A stretch of 64,000 nucleotides of DNA from Variovorax paradoxus. Its GTDB lineage: Bacteria > Pseudomonadota > Gammaproteobacteria > Burkholderiales > Burkholderiaceae_C. Shown here one piece after another: positions 1 through 7,536 of the stretch; positions within the stretch are counted from its first letter, which is position 1; each line of letters opens with the position of its first letter. Where the stretch lies: assembly GCF_022009635.1 (NCBI RefSeq), contig NZ_CP091716.1:1317001-1381000 (forward strand), read 5' to 3'. Both the position numbers and the translations under genes were made by a program. Below the pieces are notes generated by a model. The model worked only from the letters and a program-made list of their open reading frames with translations, was not told where the DNA came from and made no database searches.

Positions 1-1065
1 TAGCAGGCCGCCGAGCAGGGCGCCCAGCAGGGCCGCCATGAAGGTGGTGGAAGAGGGGGCGGGCAGTTCGGCGCCGCCGGCCTTGGCTGCAGCATTGGCC
101 GCGTTGGCGGTCAGCGCGGCCTGCAGCGCCGACGACACCTCGGCTCGCTGCGCCACGGCGGCGGCGGGCCAGGCGCCCGTGACCGGCGATTCGGCGCGCC
201 ATGCGATCGGCTGGCCGGCCTGCCGGTCGGACGGGGCCAGCGCCACAACCAGCGGCATCACATTAGGGCTGGCGCTGCGCTGGTCGGCCAGCGGGATGGT
301 TGCGGTCCAGGTGCCGCCTTGCCAGGATTGGGTCCAGTCCTTGCCGGAGACGGCCGCGGTGCGGATCACCTCGGGGGTCTCGGGGAAGAATTCCAGCGTC
401 TTGCCCTGCGCGGCGGCGGGCAGGCCGTCCAGGCGCACTTTCAGGCTGTGGCCGTCGACCTGCACGGCGCCGGCTTGTGCCAGCGGCTGCGGCTGCCCGG
501 CCTGCGCGGTGTCGAACTCCGCCTTGTGCAGCGCCGTGGAGCCCTGCAGCGGCAGGGACAGCGAGAAAGAGCCTTCCTCGGGAATGCACTCCTTGCGGCA
601 GACCAGCCAGGAGGCCTTGAGCTGAATGTCCATGGCCGGCGTGCCGCCGCCCAGCGCCATCGGCGGCTTGTAGAGCGACGACACCTCCAGCGGCACCGGC
701 AGCAGCACGGTGTTTTCGTAGCCGTAGTTGGCGAGGCTGCCGACCGGGATCTTCTCCGGCACCGGCCATGCGATCTCGCCGGTCGACACGCCGGCCGGCA
801 GCGTCCACGTCATTTCGGTGGGCAGGCCCGAATCGCCGGCGTTCTTCCAGTAGGTGTGCCACTCGGGCTGGTGCGTGATCTGCAGGCCGACCCACACCGG
901 GCTGCCGGGCGCCACGCCGTCGGGCGCGTGGGCGATCAGTTCGGCCCGCACATGCGGGGTCGTCACCACGGCGCCGGGCTTGGAGGCCAGTTGCGCGGCA
1001 GCCGGCATGCTGGCTGCGGCGGCTGCTATCAGAAGCGTAGCGAAATGGATGCGCGAAAAAATCAT
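1..1065 (-). CDS. DsbD/ScsB-like protein-disulfide reductase, N-terminal part (runs off window)
   Basis: The first 355 codons of a membrane thiol-disulfide carrier of the DsbD/ScsB type are visible. Such proteins pass electrons from cytoplasmic thioredoxin to periplasmic proteins. Residues 1-25 form a signal peptide (MIFSRIHFATLLIAAAAA, likely cut after PAAAQ). A long periplasmic domain follows, with a Cys pair in WLVCRKECIPEEG (C156, C160). The last residues before the window edge (FMAALLGALLGGLL) begin the first membrane helix. The membrane core and thioredoxin domain lie outside the window, so DsbD proper and ScsB cannot be separated. The start is the ATG at 1063-1065, 43 bases after the end of the AlaX gene on the same strand. 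Confidence 0.85.
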   Translation of the reverse strand, partial: MIFSRIHFATLLIAAAAASMPAAAQLASKPGAVVTTPHVRAELIAHAPDGVAPGSPVWVGLQITHQPEWHTYWKNAGDSGLPTEMTWTLPAGVSTGEIAWPVPEKIPVGSLANYGYENTVLLPVPLEVSSLYKPPMALGGGTPAMDIQLKASWLVCRKECIPEEGSFSLSLPLQGSTALHKAEFDTAQAGQPQPLAQAGAVQVDGHSLKVRLDGLPAAAQGKTLEFFPETPEVIRTAAVSGKDWTQSWQGGTWTATIPLADQRSASPNVMPLVVALAPSDRQAGQPIAWRAESPVTGAWPAAAVAQRAEVSSALQAALTANAANAAAKAGGAELPAPSSTTFMAALLGALLGGLL

Positions 1066-1108
1066 GCCGTGGGTCGGAGCGTTCTGCGGGGGTGAAGTTC
1101 CGGGCGTT

Positions 1109-1882
1109 TCAGGCGGCCGATGCCGCCGAAGGAGCCCAGCCCAGCACCACCCGGCGGGTGTTGGCGCTCTTCTTCTCGATCTTGGTGACGATCACCGCGC
1201 CGATTTCGGCGGTGTTTGCAACATGCGTGCCGCCGCAGGGCTGGAAGTCGATCTGGGCGTCGCCCTCGCCGCTGCCGCCGATGCGGATGGTGCGCACCGT
1301 GCCCGTGCCGCGCGGCGGCTGCACGCTCATGCTCTTGACCAGCGCCGGGTTGGCGTCGAGCTCCTCGTCGGTGATCGCGCCCACGGTCAGCGGATGGGCC
1401 GCCTCGACCAGTCTTGCAAGGCCGGCCGTGAGCGTTTCCTTGTCGAGCGCGTCGGTCATGTGGAAGTCGATGCGCGCGTAGTCGGGCGTGATGGAACAGC
1501 CGTTCACCGGCACCGGCACCAAGTGGCACAACAGGTGGGAGGCGGTGTGGAAACGCATCAGCCGGTGGCGGCGTTCCCAGTCGAGGCGGGCGGTGACGGT
1601 GTCGCCGGCTTTCAGCGCGGCCAGCAGGTCGGCCTGCCCCTCGGCCGGCACGTGGACGAATTCGTTCGTCGGCTGGCCTTCTTCGTTCTTGGCCTTGCGG
1701 GTGTCGGCGATGGCCAGTTCGCGGCCGTCGGCCAGCGCCAGCACGCCGGTGTCGCCGGCCTGGCCGCCGCCCAGCGGATAGAACACCGTGCGGTCCAGCA
1801 CGATGCCGGTGTCGTCGATACGCAGGATGCGGGCTTCACAGGTGCGCAGGTAGGCGTCGGCGCGGAACAGGTCGTCGGTCAT
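1109..1882 (-). CDS. AlaX-type alanyl-tRNA editing protein
   Basis: A stand-alone editing domain of 258 residues related to alanyl-tRNA synthetase, expected to hydrolyse mischarged Ser- or Gly-tRNA(Ala) in the cytoplasm. The zinc site is visible as HTASH (H112, H116) and CGGTH (C216, H220), the order seen in the AlaX family. FYPLGGGQAGDTG near residue 35 is the conserved N-terminal beta-barrel motif. The frame opens further upstream, but the ATG at 1882 (MTDDLF) fits homologous proteins and leaves an intergenic gap. Before the IS insertion this gap was a short divergent promoter region shared with the sorbosone dehydrogenase gene. Confidence 0.9.
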   Translation of the reverse strand: MTDDLFRADAYLRTCEARILRIDDTGIVLDRTVFYPLGGGQAGDTGVLALADGRELAIADTRKAKNEEGQPTNEFVHVPAEGQADLLAALKAGDTVTARLDWERRHRLMRFHTASHLLCHLVPVPVNGCSITPDYARIDFHMTDALDKETLTAGLARLVEAAHPLTVGAITDEELDANPALVKSMSVQPPRGTGTVRTIRIGGSGEGDAQIDFQPCGGTHVANTAEIGAVIVTKIEKKSANTRRVVLGWAPSAASAA

Positions 1883-2013
1883 CCGGCGATGGTAGCGGCG
1901 ATGCGCCAATGAGGTGCGCCCACGCCATAAAGCGCCCACGACCGACAAAGGCCGCGCCGGCCACCGGGCGATGATGCGTCCGCCATGCGGCACCGGCCGC
2001 TCGAGGATCACGC

Positions 2014-2035
2014 ATGAAGAAGGCTCCGCAGCTAG
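2014..2035 (+). pseudogene. Severed 5' end of the sorbosone dehydrogenase-like gene
   Basis: ATGAAGAAGGCTCCGCAG followed by CTAG encodes M-K-K-A-P-Q-L plus one base. If the element at 2036-3582 and one CTAG copy are removed, this runs in frame into VPTRTALSAAAIVAVG and LFLAGC of the downstream gene and rebuilds a complete lipoprotein signal peptide (457-residue protein in total). I read it as the original translation start, now separated from its gene by 1.5 kb. Confidence 0.8.
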
Positions 2036-3582
2036 GAGCGTGCGCGGCAGAAGGCGTGACGAGTGCGCGAAGGCTTGATAGATTTGGCGCATGCCCGTGA
2101 GCTACCTGCCCTATGAACCGCAGCAGCAAAGACTGCTTCCCGACGCCCTTCAAGACTGGCTGCCCGAAGGGCATCTGGCGTACTTCATCAGCGACAGCGT
2201 CGACAGCCTGGATCTGAGCGCCTTCCACGCCCGGTATGCCAAGGGCGGGCCGCGCAACCAGCCGTTCCACCCGGCCATGATGGTCAAGGTGCTGATTTAC
2301 GGTTACGCCACCGGCACCTTCAGCTCGCGCAAGCTGGCGGCCAAGCTGCACGAGGACGTTGCCCTGCGGGTGCTGGCCGCGGAGAACTACCCGGCGCACC
2401 GCACGCTCTCGGACTTCCGGGCGCTGCACCTGCAGGAGCTGGCGGCGCTGTTCGTGCAGGTGGTGCGCCTGGCGCGTGAGTGCGGCCTGGTCAAGCTCGG
2501 CACGGTGGCGGTGGACGGCACCAAGCTCAAGGCGAATGCGAGCCGCCACAAGGCCATGAGCTATGACCGGATGGTCAAGGCCGAGGGCGAGCTCAAGGCG
2601 CAGATCGACGGCCTGCTCAACCGAGCGCGTGCCGCCGACGATCTGGAGAAGAACGAACCCGACCTGGACGTTCCCGGGGAGATCAAGCGCCGGGAGGACC
2701 GGCTCAAGGCGATCACTGAGGCCAAGCTGCGCCTGGAGCAGCGCCAGCGCGAGGCCGATGCGGCCCGCGGGCGCAGCGCCGACGACGAACGCAAACCCCG
2801 CGACAAGGACGGCAAGCCCAAGGGCGGGCGCTACAAGCGCGACTTCGGTGTTCCCAAGGACAGCGCCCAGGAGAGCTTCACCGACACGGACAGTCGGATC
2901 ATGAAGCGCTCGGGCGGGGGCTACGACTATGGCTACAACGCCCACACGGCGGTGGACGAGAGCGCGCAGCTCGTGGTGGCAGCGGAACTCAGCAACAACG
3001 CCGCCGACAGCGACCGCCTGCCGGTGCTGTTGGCCGCGGTGAAGGCCAACCTGGGCGAGGATGCCCGACAGGTGCTGGCGGATGCGGGCTTCCGCTCGGA
3101 GGCCGTGTTCGAGCAGCTCAAGGACAGCCCGAGCGAGCTGATCGTGGCGCTGGGCCGAGAGGGCAAGCAGGCGCTGGACATCGACGCCGAACAATACCCG
3201 CGCACCGCAGCGATGGATGCCAGGCTGAAGACGCCCCAAGGCCGAGCGGCCTACCGCAAGAGGAAGTGGATCGTGGAGGCGCCCAACGGGTGGATCAAGA
3301 GCGTGCTGGGCTTCAGGCAGTTCAGCCTGCGGGGATTGAAGAAGGTCCAGGCCGAGTTCAAGCTCGTGTGTCTGGCGCTGAACCTGCGGCGCATGAGCGC
3401 ATTGATGGCCAGATGAGGCCCGTGGCCGGGGGTGAATCCGCGCGCCGCTCGCCTGCGGCAGGCCGAGTAGGCGCCCTTGTGGTCGTTCGAGAACAGCCAA
3501 CGCGCCGCGCGAGTGCTTGCGAGGCGCGCACAACTCAACGTGGGGTCACAGCGGCGCAGAAAAACTTCTGCCGCGCGGACTC
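2036..3582 (+). mobile_element. IS1182-family insertion sequence with CTAG flanks
   Basis: A 1547-bp element carries one transposase gene. Its ends are imperfect inverted repeats: GAGCGTGCGCGGCAGAAG on the left and, read inward on the other strand, GAGTCCGCGCGGCAGAAG on the right. Both ends are flanked by the palindrome CTAG (2032-2035 and 3583-3586), which is either a 4-bp target duplication or a targeted palindrome. Removing the element and one CTAG restores an open reading frame in the neighbouring gene, which confirms the borders. Assignment to IS1182 rests on the transposase sequence type. Confidence 0.88.
2091..3416 (+). CDS. IS1182-family transposase (DDE)
   Basis: A 441-residue transposase typical of IS1182-type elements. 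It opens with the conserved YLPYEPQQQRLLPDALQDWL and GHLAYFISD region. The catalytic triad is probably D in VAVDGTKLKANAS, D in VLADAGFRSE and E in KRKWIVEAPNGWIK. A charged coiled-coil insertion lies around residues 165-260. The frame is intact from ATG 2091 to TGA, so the element may still be active. The long antisense frame across it is a GC-driven shadow. Confidence 0.92.
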   Translation: MPVSYLPYEPQQQRLLPDALQDWLPEGHLAYFISDSVDSLDLSAFHARYAKGGPRNQPFHPAMMVKVLIYGYATGTFSSRKLAAKLHEDVALRVLAAENYPAHRTLSDFRALHLQELAALFVQVVRLARECGLVKLGTVAVDGTKLKANASRHKAMSYDRMVKAEGELKAQIDGLLNRARAADDLEKNEPDLDVPGEIKRREDRLKAITEAKLRLEQRQREADAARGRSADDERKPRDKDGKPKGGRYKRDFGVPKDSAQESFTDTDSRIMKRSGGGYDYGYNAHTAVDESAQLVVAAELSNNAADSDRLPVLLAAVKANLGEDARQVLADAGFRSEAVFEQLKDSPSELIVALGREGKQALDIDAEQYPRTAAMDARLKTPQGRAAYRKRKWIVEAPNGWIKSVLGFRQFSLRGLKKVQAEFKLVCLALNLRRMSALMAR

Positions 3583-4938
3583 CTAGTCCCCACCCGCACC
3601 GCTCTATCCGCCGCGGCCATCGTGGCCGTCGGCGCCACGCTTTTCCTCGCCGGCTGCGGCGATTCGGCCAAGCTGGCACCGGAACTCACGGTCGGCCCCC
3701 GCCCGCAGCTGACCGAGCCCCACAAGACGCTGATTCCCACGGTGAACGTCGCTCCCGCCATCGGCTGGACCGACGCCGCCATGCCCATTCCGGCGGAGGG
3801 CCTGAAGGTCACGGCGCTGGCGCGCGGGCTCGACCATCCGCGCTGGGTCTACACCCTGCCCAACGGCGACATCCTGGTGGCCGAGAGCAACAAGCCGCCC
3901 AAGCCCGGCGGCGGCGCCAGCGACGGCGGCGACGGCCTGGTCGCGAAGATGCGCAACTGGGTCATGGGCAAGGTCATGGGCCGCGCCGGTGCGGGCGTGC
4001 CCAGCGCCAACCGCATCACCCTGCTGCGCGACGCCGATGGCGACGGCGTGGCCGAGGTGAAGCAGGTCTTCATGACCAACCTGATGTCGCCCTACGGCAT
4101 GGTGCTGGTCGGCAACGAACTCTTCATCGCCAACGCCGACGCGCTGGTGAAGGTGCCCTACACCGAAGGCCAGACCTCCATCAGCGCCAACCCCACGCTG
4201 GTGACGCCGCTGCCCGCGGGCATCAACCACCACTGGACCAAGAACGTCATTGCCAATGCCGACGGCAGCAAGCTCTACGTCACGGTCGGCTCCAACAGCA
4301 ACATCGGCGAGAACGGCCTCGAGGCCGAAGAGGGCCGCGCCGCTATCTGGGAGGTCGACACCAGGACAGGCGAGAAGCGCATGTTCGCCAGCGGCCTGCG
4401 CAACCCCAACGGCATGGGCTGGGACCCCGACACCCAGGTGCTGTGGACCGTGGTGAACGAGCGCGACGAGATCGGCAGCGACCTCGTGCCCGACTACCTC
4501 ACCTCTGTGAAGGACGGCGCCTTCTACGGCTGGCCCTGGAGCTACTACGGGGGCATCGTCGATGCGCGCGTCACGCCGCAGAACCCCGCCATGACGGCCA
4601 AGGCCATCGCGCCCGACTACGCACTGGGCGCGCACGTCGCGCCGCTGGGCATGACCTTCTCGCGCCCGGGCGGCATGCCGGAGCAGTTCGCCAGCGGCGT
4701 CTTCATCGGCGAGCACGGCTCGTGGAACCGCAAGCCCAAGTCGGGGTACAAGGTGGTGTTCGTGCCCTTCATCGGCGGCAAGCCGAGCGGCCCGCCGGTC
4801 GACGTGCTCACCGGTTTCCTCTCGGCCGACGAGAAGGCGCAGGGCCGCCCCGTGGGCGTGGCGCTGGACAAGGGCGGCGCGCTGATCGTGGCGGACGACG
4901 TGGGCAACGCCGTGTGGCGGGTGTCCAAGGCGAAGTAG
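3517..4938 (+). CDS. Sorbosone dehydrogenase-like (GSDH) lipoprotein, N-terminus interrupted by IS
   Basis: A soluble beta-propeller sugar dehydrogenase of the PQQ-dependent glucose/sorbosone family, normally anchored as a periplasmic lipoprotein. TLFLAGCGDS is the lipobox with lipidated Cys. LDHPRWVYTLPNGDILVAE, INHHWTKNV and GLRNPNGMGWDP are family motifs, and the His pair in INHHW is a candidate active-site position. The native start (2014) is cut off by the IS1182 element. The frame now opens at a TTG at 3517 inside the IS end and reads across the CTAG junction, adding IS-encoded residues RGAHNSTWGHSGAEKLL before the hydrophobic core. Whether this hybrid is made or exported is unknown; the gene may be non-functional. 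Confidence 0.75.
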   Translation: MRGAHNSTWGHSGAEKLLPRGLLVPTRTALSAAAIVAVGATLFLAGCGDSAKLAPELTVGPRPQLTEPHKTLIPTVNVAPAIGWTDAAMPIPAEGLKVTALARGLDHPRWVYTLPNGDILVAESNKPPKPGGGASDGGDGLVAKMRNWVMGKVMGRAGAGVPSANRITLLRDADGDGVAEVKQVFMTNLMSPYGMVLVGNELFIANADALVKVPYTEGQTSISANPTLVTPLPAGINHHWTKNVIANADGSKLYVTVGSNSNIGENGLEAEEGRAAIWEVDTRTGEKRMFASGLRNPNGMGWDPDTQVLWTVVNERDEIGSDLVPDYLTSVKDGAFYGWPWSYYGGIVDARVTPQNPAMTAKAIAPDYALGAHVAPLGMTFSRPGGMPEQFASGVFIGEHGSWNRKPKSGYKVVFVPFIGGKPSGPPVDVLTGFLSADEKAQGRPVGVALDKGGALIVADDVGNAVWRVSKAK

Positions 4939-4954
4939 CCGCCGCGCTTGCCGG

Positions 4955-5995
4955 CTACCGCGGGCGTGCCGACGACAGGCGCGGCACCAGTTGCGCCGCC
5001 GGCCCGTCGACCCGGCGCCTGCTCGTGTCCCCGCGCAGGTGGTCGAACAGCAACGCGATGGCTTGCTGCGCCACCTCGTCCAGATGCAGGTCCACGGCCG
5101 TGAGCGGCGGCACGCAGGTGCGGGCCCGCACGCCGTCGTAGCGCGTGGCGATCATCACGTCTTCGGGAATGCGCCGGCCCGATTCGAGGACTGCCGCCAC
5201 CGCGCCCGTGGCAAAGGCGTCCACCGGCACGCAGAAGGCATCGATGTCGGGGTGCTCGGCCAGCAGCGTGAGCGCGGCTTCGCGGCCGCCGCTCTCGCCC
5301 TTCACCTCGTCGACCAGCGACATCAGCGGCGCCTGCCCGTGCGCGGCGGCGAACGCCAGGTAGGCCGCCTGGCCTTCCACATAGGAGTTGCGCCGGGCCG
5401 AGCCGAGGATCATGGCGATCTTTCGCGCGCCCTGCGCCTGCAGGTGTTCGAGCAGCAGCCGCGTGGTGTGCCCCGAGTGAATGTCGACATACGGCGGCAG
5501 TGCCGGCGCGTCGGCGGCTTCTTCGGCCGGCTTGCCGATGGCCACCACCGGCAGGCCGCGCCGCAGCAGGTAGGCCATGTTCGGATCGCCGGCCGAGGGC
5601 TCGATGACGAGCGCGCCGTCCACGTCCAGCAGATCCATCGGCACCCGTCCGGTTTCCATGGGCGGCGCCAGCACCAGCGCCAGGCGGCGGTCGAGCGCCG
5701 CCGCGGCCGCCACCGCCGCCACCTCCATCAGAAAGCCGAGCCGCGACGGGCCGCCCGCCACCGCGAACGGCATCGACGACAGCAGCACGATCATGTGCGC
5801 CTCGCCGGTGCGCAGCCTCTGCGCATTGCGATTGGGCCGGTAGCCCAGCGTCAGCGCCGCCTTCTCGACGCGCGCGCGGGTTTCCGCATCGACCTGGCCC
5901 CGGGCGTTGAGCGCATGGGAGACAGTGGTCGGCGACACGCCCGCTTCCCGCGCCACGTCCTTGATGGTGACCCGCGGCGGTGGATTGGGGCTCAT
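4955..5995 (-). CDS. LacI-family transcriptional regulator
   Basis: A 346-residue repressor with an N-terminal LacI helix-turn-helix (VTIKDVAREAGVSPTTVSHA, about residues 9-28) and hinge YRPNRNAQRLR, followed by a periplasmic-binding-protein-like effector domain. It is divergent from the nucleobase permease gene. Two palindromes of LacI-operator type lie in the 148-bp gap, so it most likely represses the permease-deaminase operon and perhaps itself, released by a purine-like ligand (inferred from neighbours). I chose ATG 5995 (MSPNPPPRVTIKDVA); an in-frame start 39 bases upstream is possible but would lie near the first operator. Confidence 0.93.
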   Translation of the reverse strand: MSPNPPPRVTIKDVAREAGVSPTTVSHALNARGQVDAETRARVEKAALTLGYRPNRNAQRLRTGEAHMIVLLSSMPFAVAGGPSRLGFLMEVAAVAAAAALDRRLALVLAPPMETGRVPMDLLDVDGALVIEPSAGDPNMAYLLRRGLPVVAIGKPAEEAADAPALPPYVDIHSGHTTRLLLEHLQAQGARKIAMILGSARRNSYVEGQAAYLAFAAAHGQAPLMSLVDEVKGESGGREAALTLLAEHPDIDAFCVPVDAFATGAVAAVLESGRRIPEDVMIATRYDGVRARTCVPPLTAVDLHLDEVAQQAIALLFDHLRGDTSRRRVDGPAAQLVPRLSSARPR

Positions 5996-6029
5996 CCCGT
6001 TGACCTTTTCAAAATCCGGTGATTCAATT

Positions 6030-6045
6030 CCCAAATCGTTTTGGG
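6030..6045. promoter_or_regulatory. LacI-type operator O1 (imperfect)
   Basis: CCCAAATCGTTTTGGG is a 16-bp palindrome with one mismatch and a central CG, the layout expected for LacI/GalR repressors. It sits 34 bases upstream of the LacI gene start and shares its half-site with the perfect palindrome at 6097-6120. Confidence 0.7.
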
Positions 6046-6096
6046 GCTGGCTGTTCCGAAATGTACTTCACCCGCTTCGGCGGCTTTTTTTACCAG

Positions 6097-6120
6097 TGCG
6101 CCCAAATCGATTTGGGCGCA
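6097..6120. promoter_or_regulatory. LacI-type operator O2 (perfect palindrome)
   Basis: A perfect 24-bp palindrome with core CCCAAATCGATTTGGG ends 23 bases before the permease start codon. It shares its CCCAAATC half-site with O1, 67-75 bp away. The pair suggests one regulator binding both sites, by looping or cooperatively. Confidence 0.8.
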
Positions 6121-6143
6121 AGTCCGGTCAAAGGATTCGAATC

Positions 6144-7484
6144 ATGTCCCGTGCTTGCGACGCCCCCGCCGTCGACGCAGTACTGCCCGTTTCGCAACTG
6201 CTCCTGTTCGGCCTGCAGCATGTGCTGGTGATGGCGGCCGTGCCCATCACGTCTGTCTTCCTGGTGGCCAAGGCGCTGGGCCTGGAGCCCGCGCTCACGG
6301 TGAACCTGATCAGCGCCACCTTCCTGCTGTGCGGCGTGGGCACGCTGCTGCAGTCGTTCGGCCCGTGGAAGTTCGGCGCGCGCCTGCCCTTCGTGATGGT
6401 GCCGGGCGGCGCGCCGATCGTGATGTTCGTGACCATCGCCCAGCAGCGCGACCTGCAGACCGCCTCGGGCGCGGTGATCCTCACGGCGCTGTTCTACTTT
6501 CTGGTGCTGCCGGTGTTCGCGCGCTGCCTGCGCTACTTTCCGAAGATCGTCATCGGCACCTTGCTGCTGCTGGTGTCCATCAACCTCGTGAAGGTGTACG
6601 GCGGCATCATCGCGGGCAAAGCCGGCTCGCCCGCCTTTGCCGACCCGGTGAACATCGGCCTGGCGCTCGCGACCATCGGCTTCACCGTGCTGTTCGCGCG
6701 CTTGTTCAAGGGCACGCTCGGCCAGCTCTCGGTGCTGTTGGGGCTGCTGGCCGGCACGGTGCTGGCGGCCGTGTGCGGGCTGATGGACTTCAGCGCCGTG
6801 GCGGCCGGACCTTTCTGGAGCGCCCCCACGCTGCTGCCCTTCGGCATGCCGCGCTTCGACCTGGTGGCGGCCGTGCCGCTGCTGATCTTCAGCGTCATCT
6901 CGATGGTCGAGGCCACCGGGCAGACCGTGGCGGTGGCCGAAGTGGTGGGCCGCAAGATCGACGCGCGCGACGTGGTGCCGCGCACCATCCGCGGCGACGC
7001 GCTGGTGTCGCTGGCGGGCGGGCTGTTCGGCACCTCGATGATCGTCACCAGCGGCGAGAACATCGGCATCGTGCGCGCCACCAACGTGCGTTCGCGCTAC
7101 GTCACCGCGACGGCCGGTGTGATCCTGATCCTCATCGCGCTGTCGGCGCCGCTGGGCCGGCTGGCCAGCGCCATTCCTTCCGCCGTGGTCGGCGGCACCG
7201 CGATGGTTGTGTTCGCGATCATCGGCACCATGGGCATCGACATGCTGCGCAAGGTCGACCTGCACGAGCGCGGCAACATGTTCGTGCTGGCCGGCGCGCT
7301 GACCATGGGGCTGCTGCCCATCGTCGTGCCCGGCCTGTACAGCCGCTTCCCGGACACGCTGCAGCTCGTGCTGGGCAATGGCCTGGCCATGGGCTCGCTC
7401 ACCGCGGTGGTGCTCAACATGGTCTTCAACCGCCTGCCCGCCGAAGGCGCCGAGAACTCCGCGATCGCACCGGCGCCGCATTGA
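6144..7484 (+). CDS. NCS2-family nucleobase (xanthine/uracil-type) permease
   Basis: A 446-residue membrane protein of the nucleobase:cation symporter-2 family, probably importing a purine or uracil-like base with protons. The family layout of about 14 hydrophobic segments is visible. VSMVEATGQTVAVAEVVG corresponds to the conserved segment with the substrate-binding Glu, and GLFGTSMIVTSGENIGIVRAT is the NCS2 signature region. Start ATG 6144 follows the perfect operator palindrome. It is 52 bases upstream of a deaminase gene, and together they look like a transport-and-catabolism operon. The exact substrate cannot be read from sequence. Confidence 0.9.
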   Translation: MSRACDAPAVDAVLPVSQLLLFGLQHVLVMAAVPITSVFLVAKALGLEPALTVNLISATFLLCGVGTLLQSFGPWKFGARLPFVMVPGGAPIVMFVTIAQQRDLQTASGAVILTALFYFLVLPVFARCLRYFPKIVIGTLLLLVSINLVKVYGGIIAGKAGSPAFADPVNIGLALATIGFTVLFARLFKGTLGQLSVLLGLLAGTVLAAVCGLMDFSAVAAGPFWSAPTLLPFGMPRFDLVAAVPLLIFSVISMVEATGQTVAVAEVVGRKIDARDVVPRTIRGDALVSLAGGLFGTSMIVTSGENIGIVRATNVRSRYVTATAGVILILIALSAPLGRLASAIPSAVVGGTAMVVFAIIGTMGIDMLRKVDLHERGNMFVLAGALTMGLLPIVVPGLYSRFPDTLQLVLGNGLAMGSLTAVVLNMVFNRLPAEGAENSAIAPAPH

Positions 7485-7536
7485 CGCGCCGCTTCTTTCT
7501 TCTTTCTTTCCGTTCCCGCCTTTCTCTTTTTTGACC

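Noticed and set aside
1836..3533. 565-residue minus-strand ORF across the IS1182 element
   Set aside because: Antisense to an intact transposase with clear family motifs; low-complexity Arg/His/Leu composition typical of GC-rich shadow frames.
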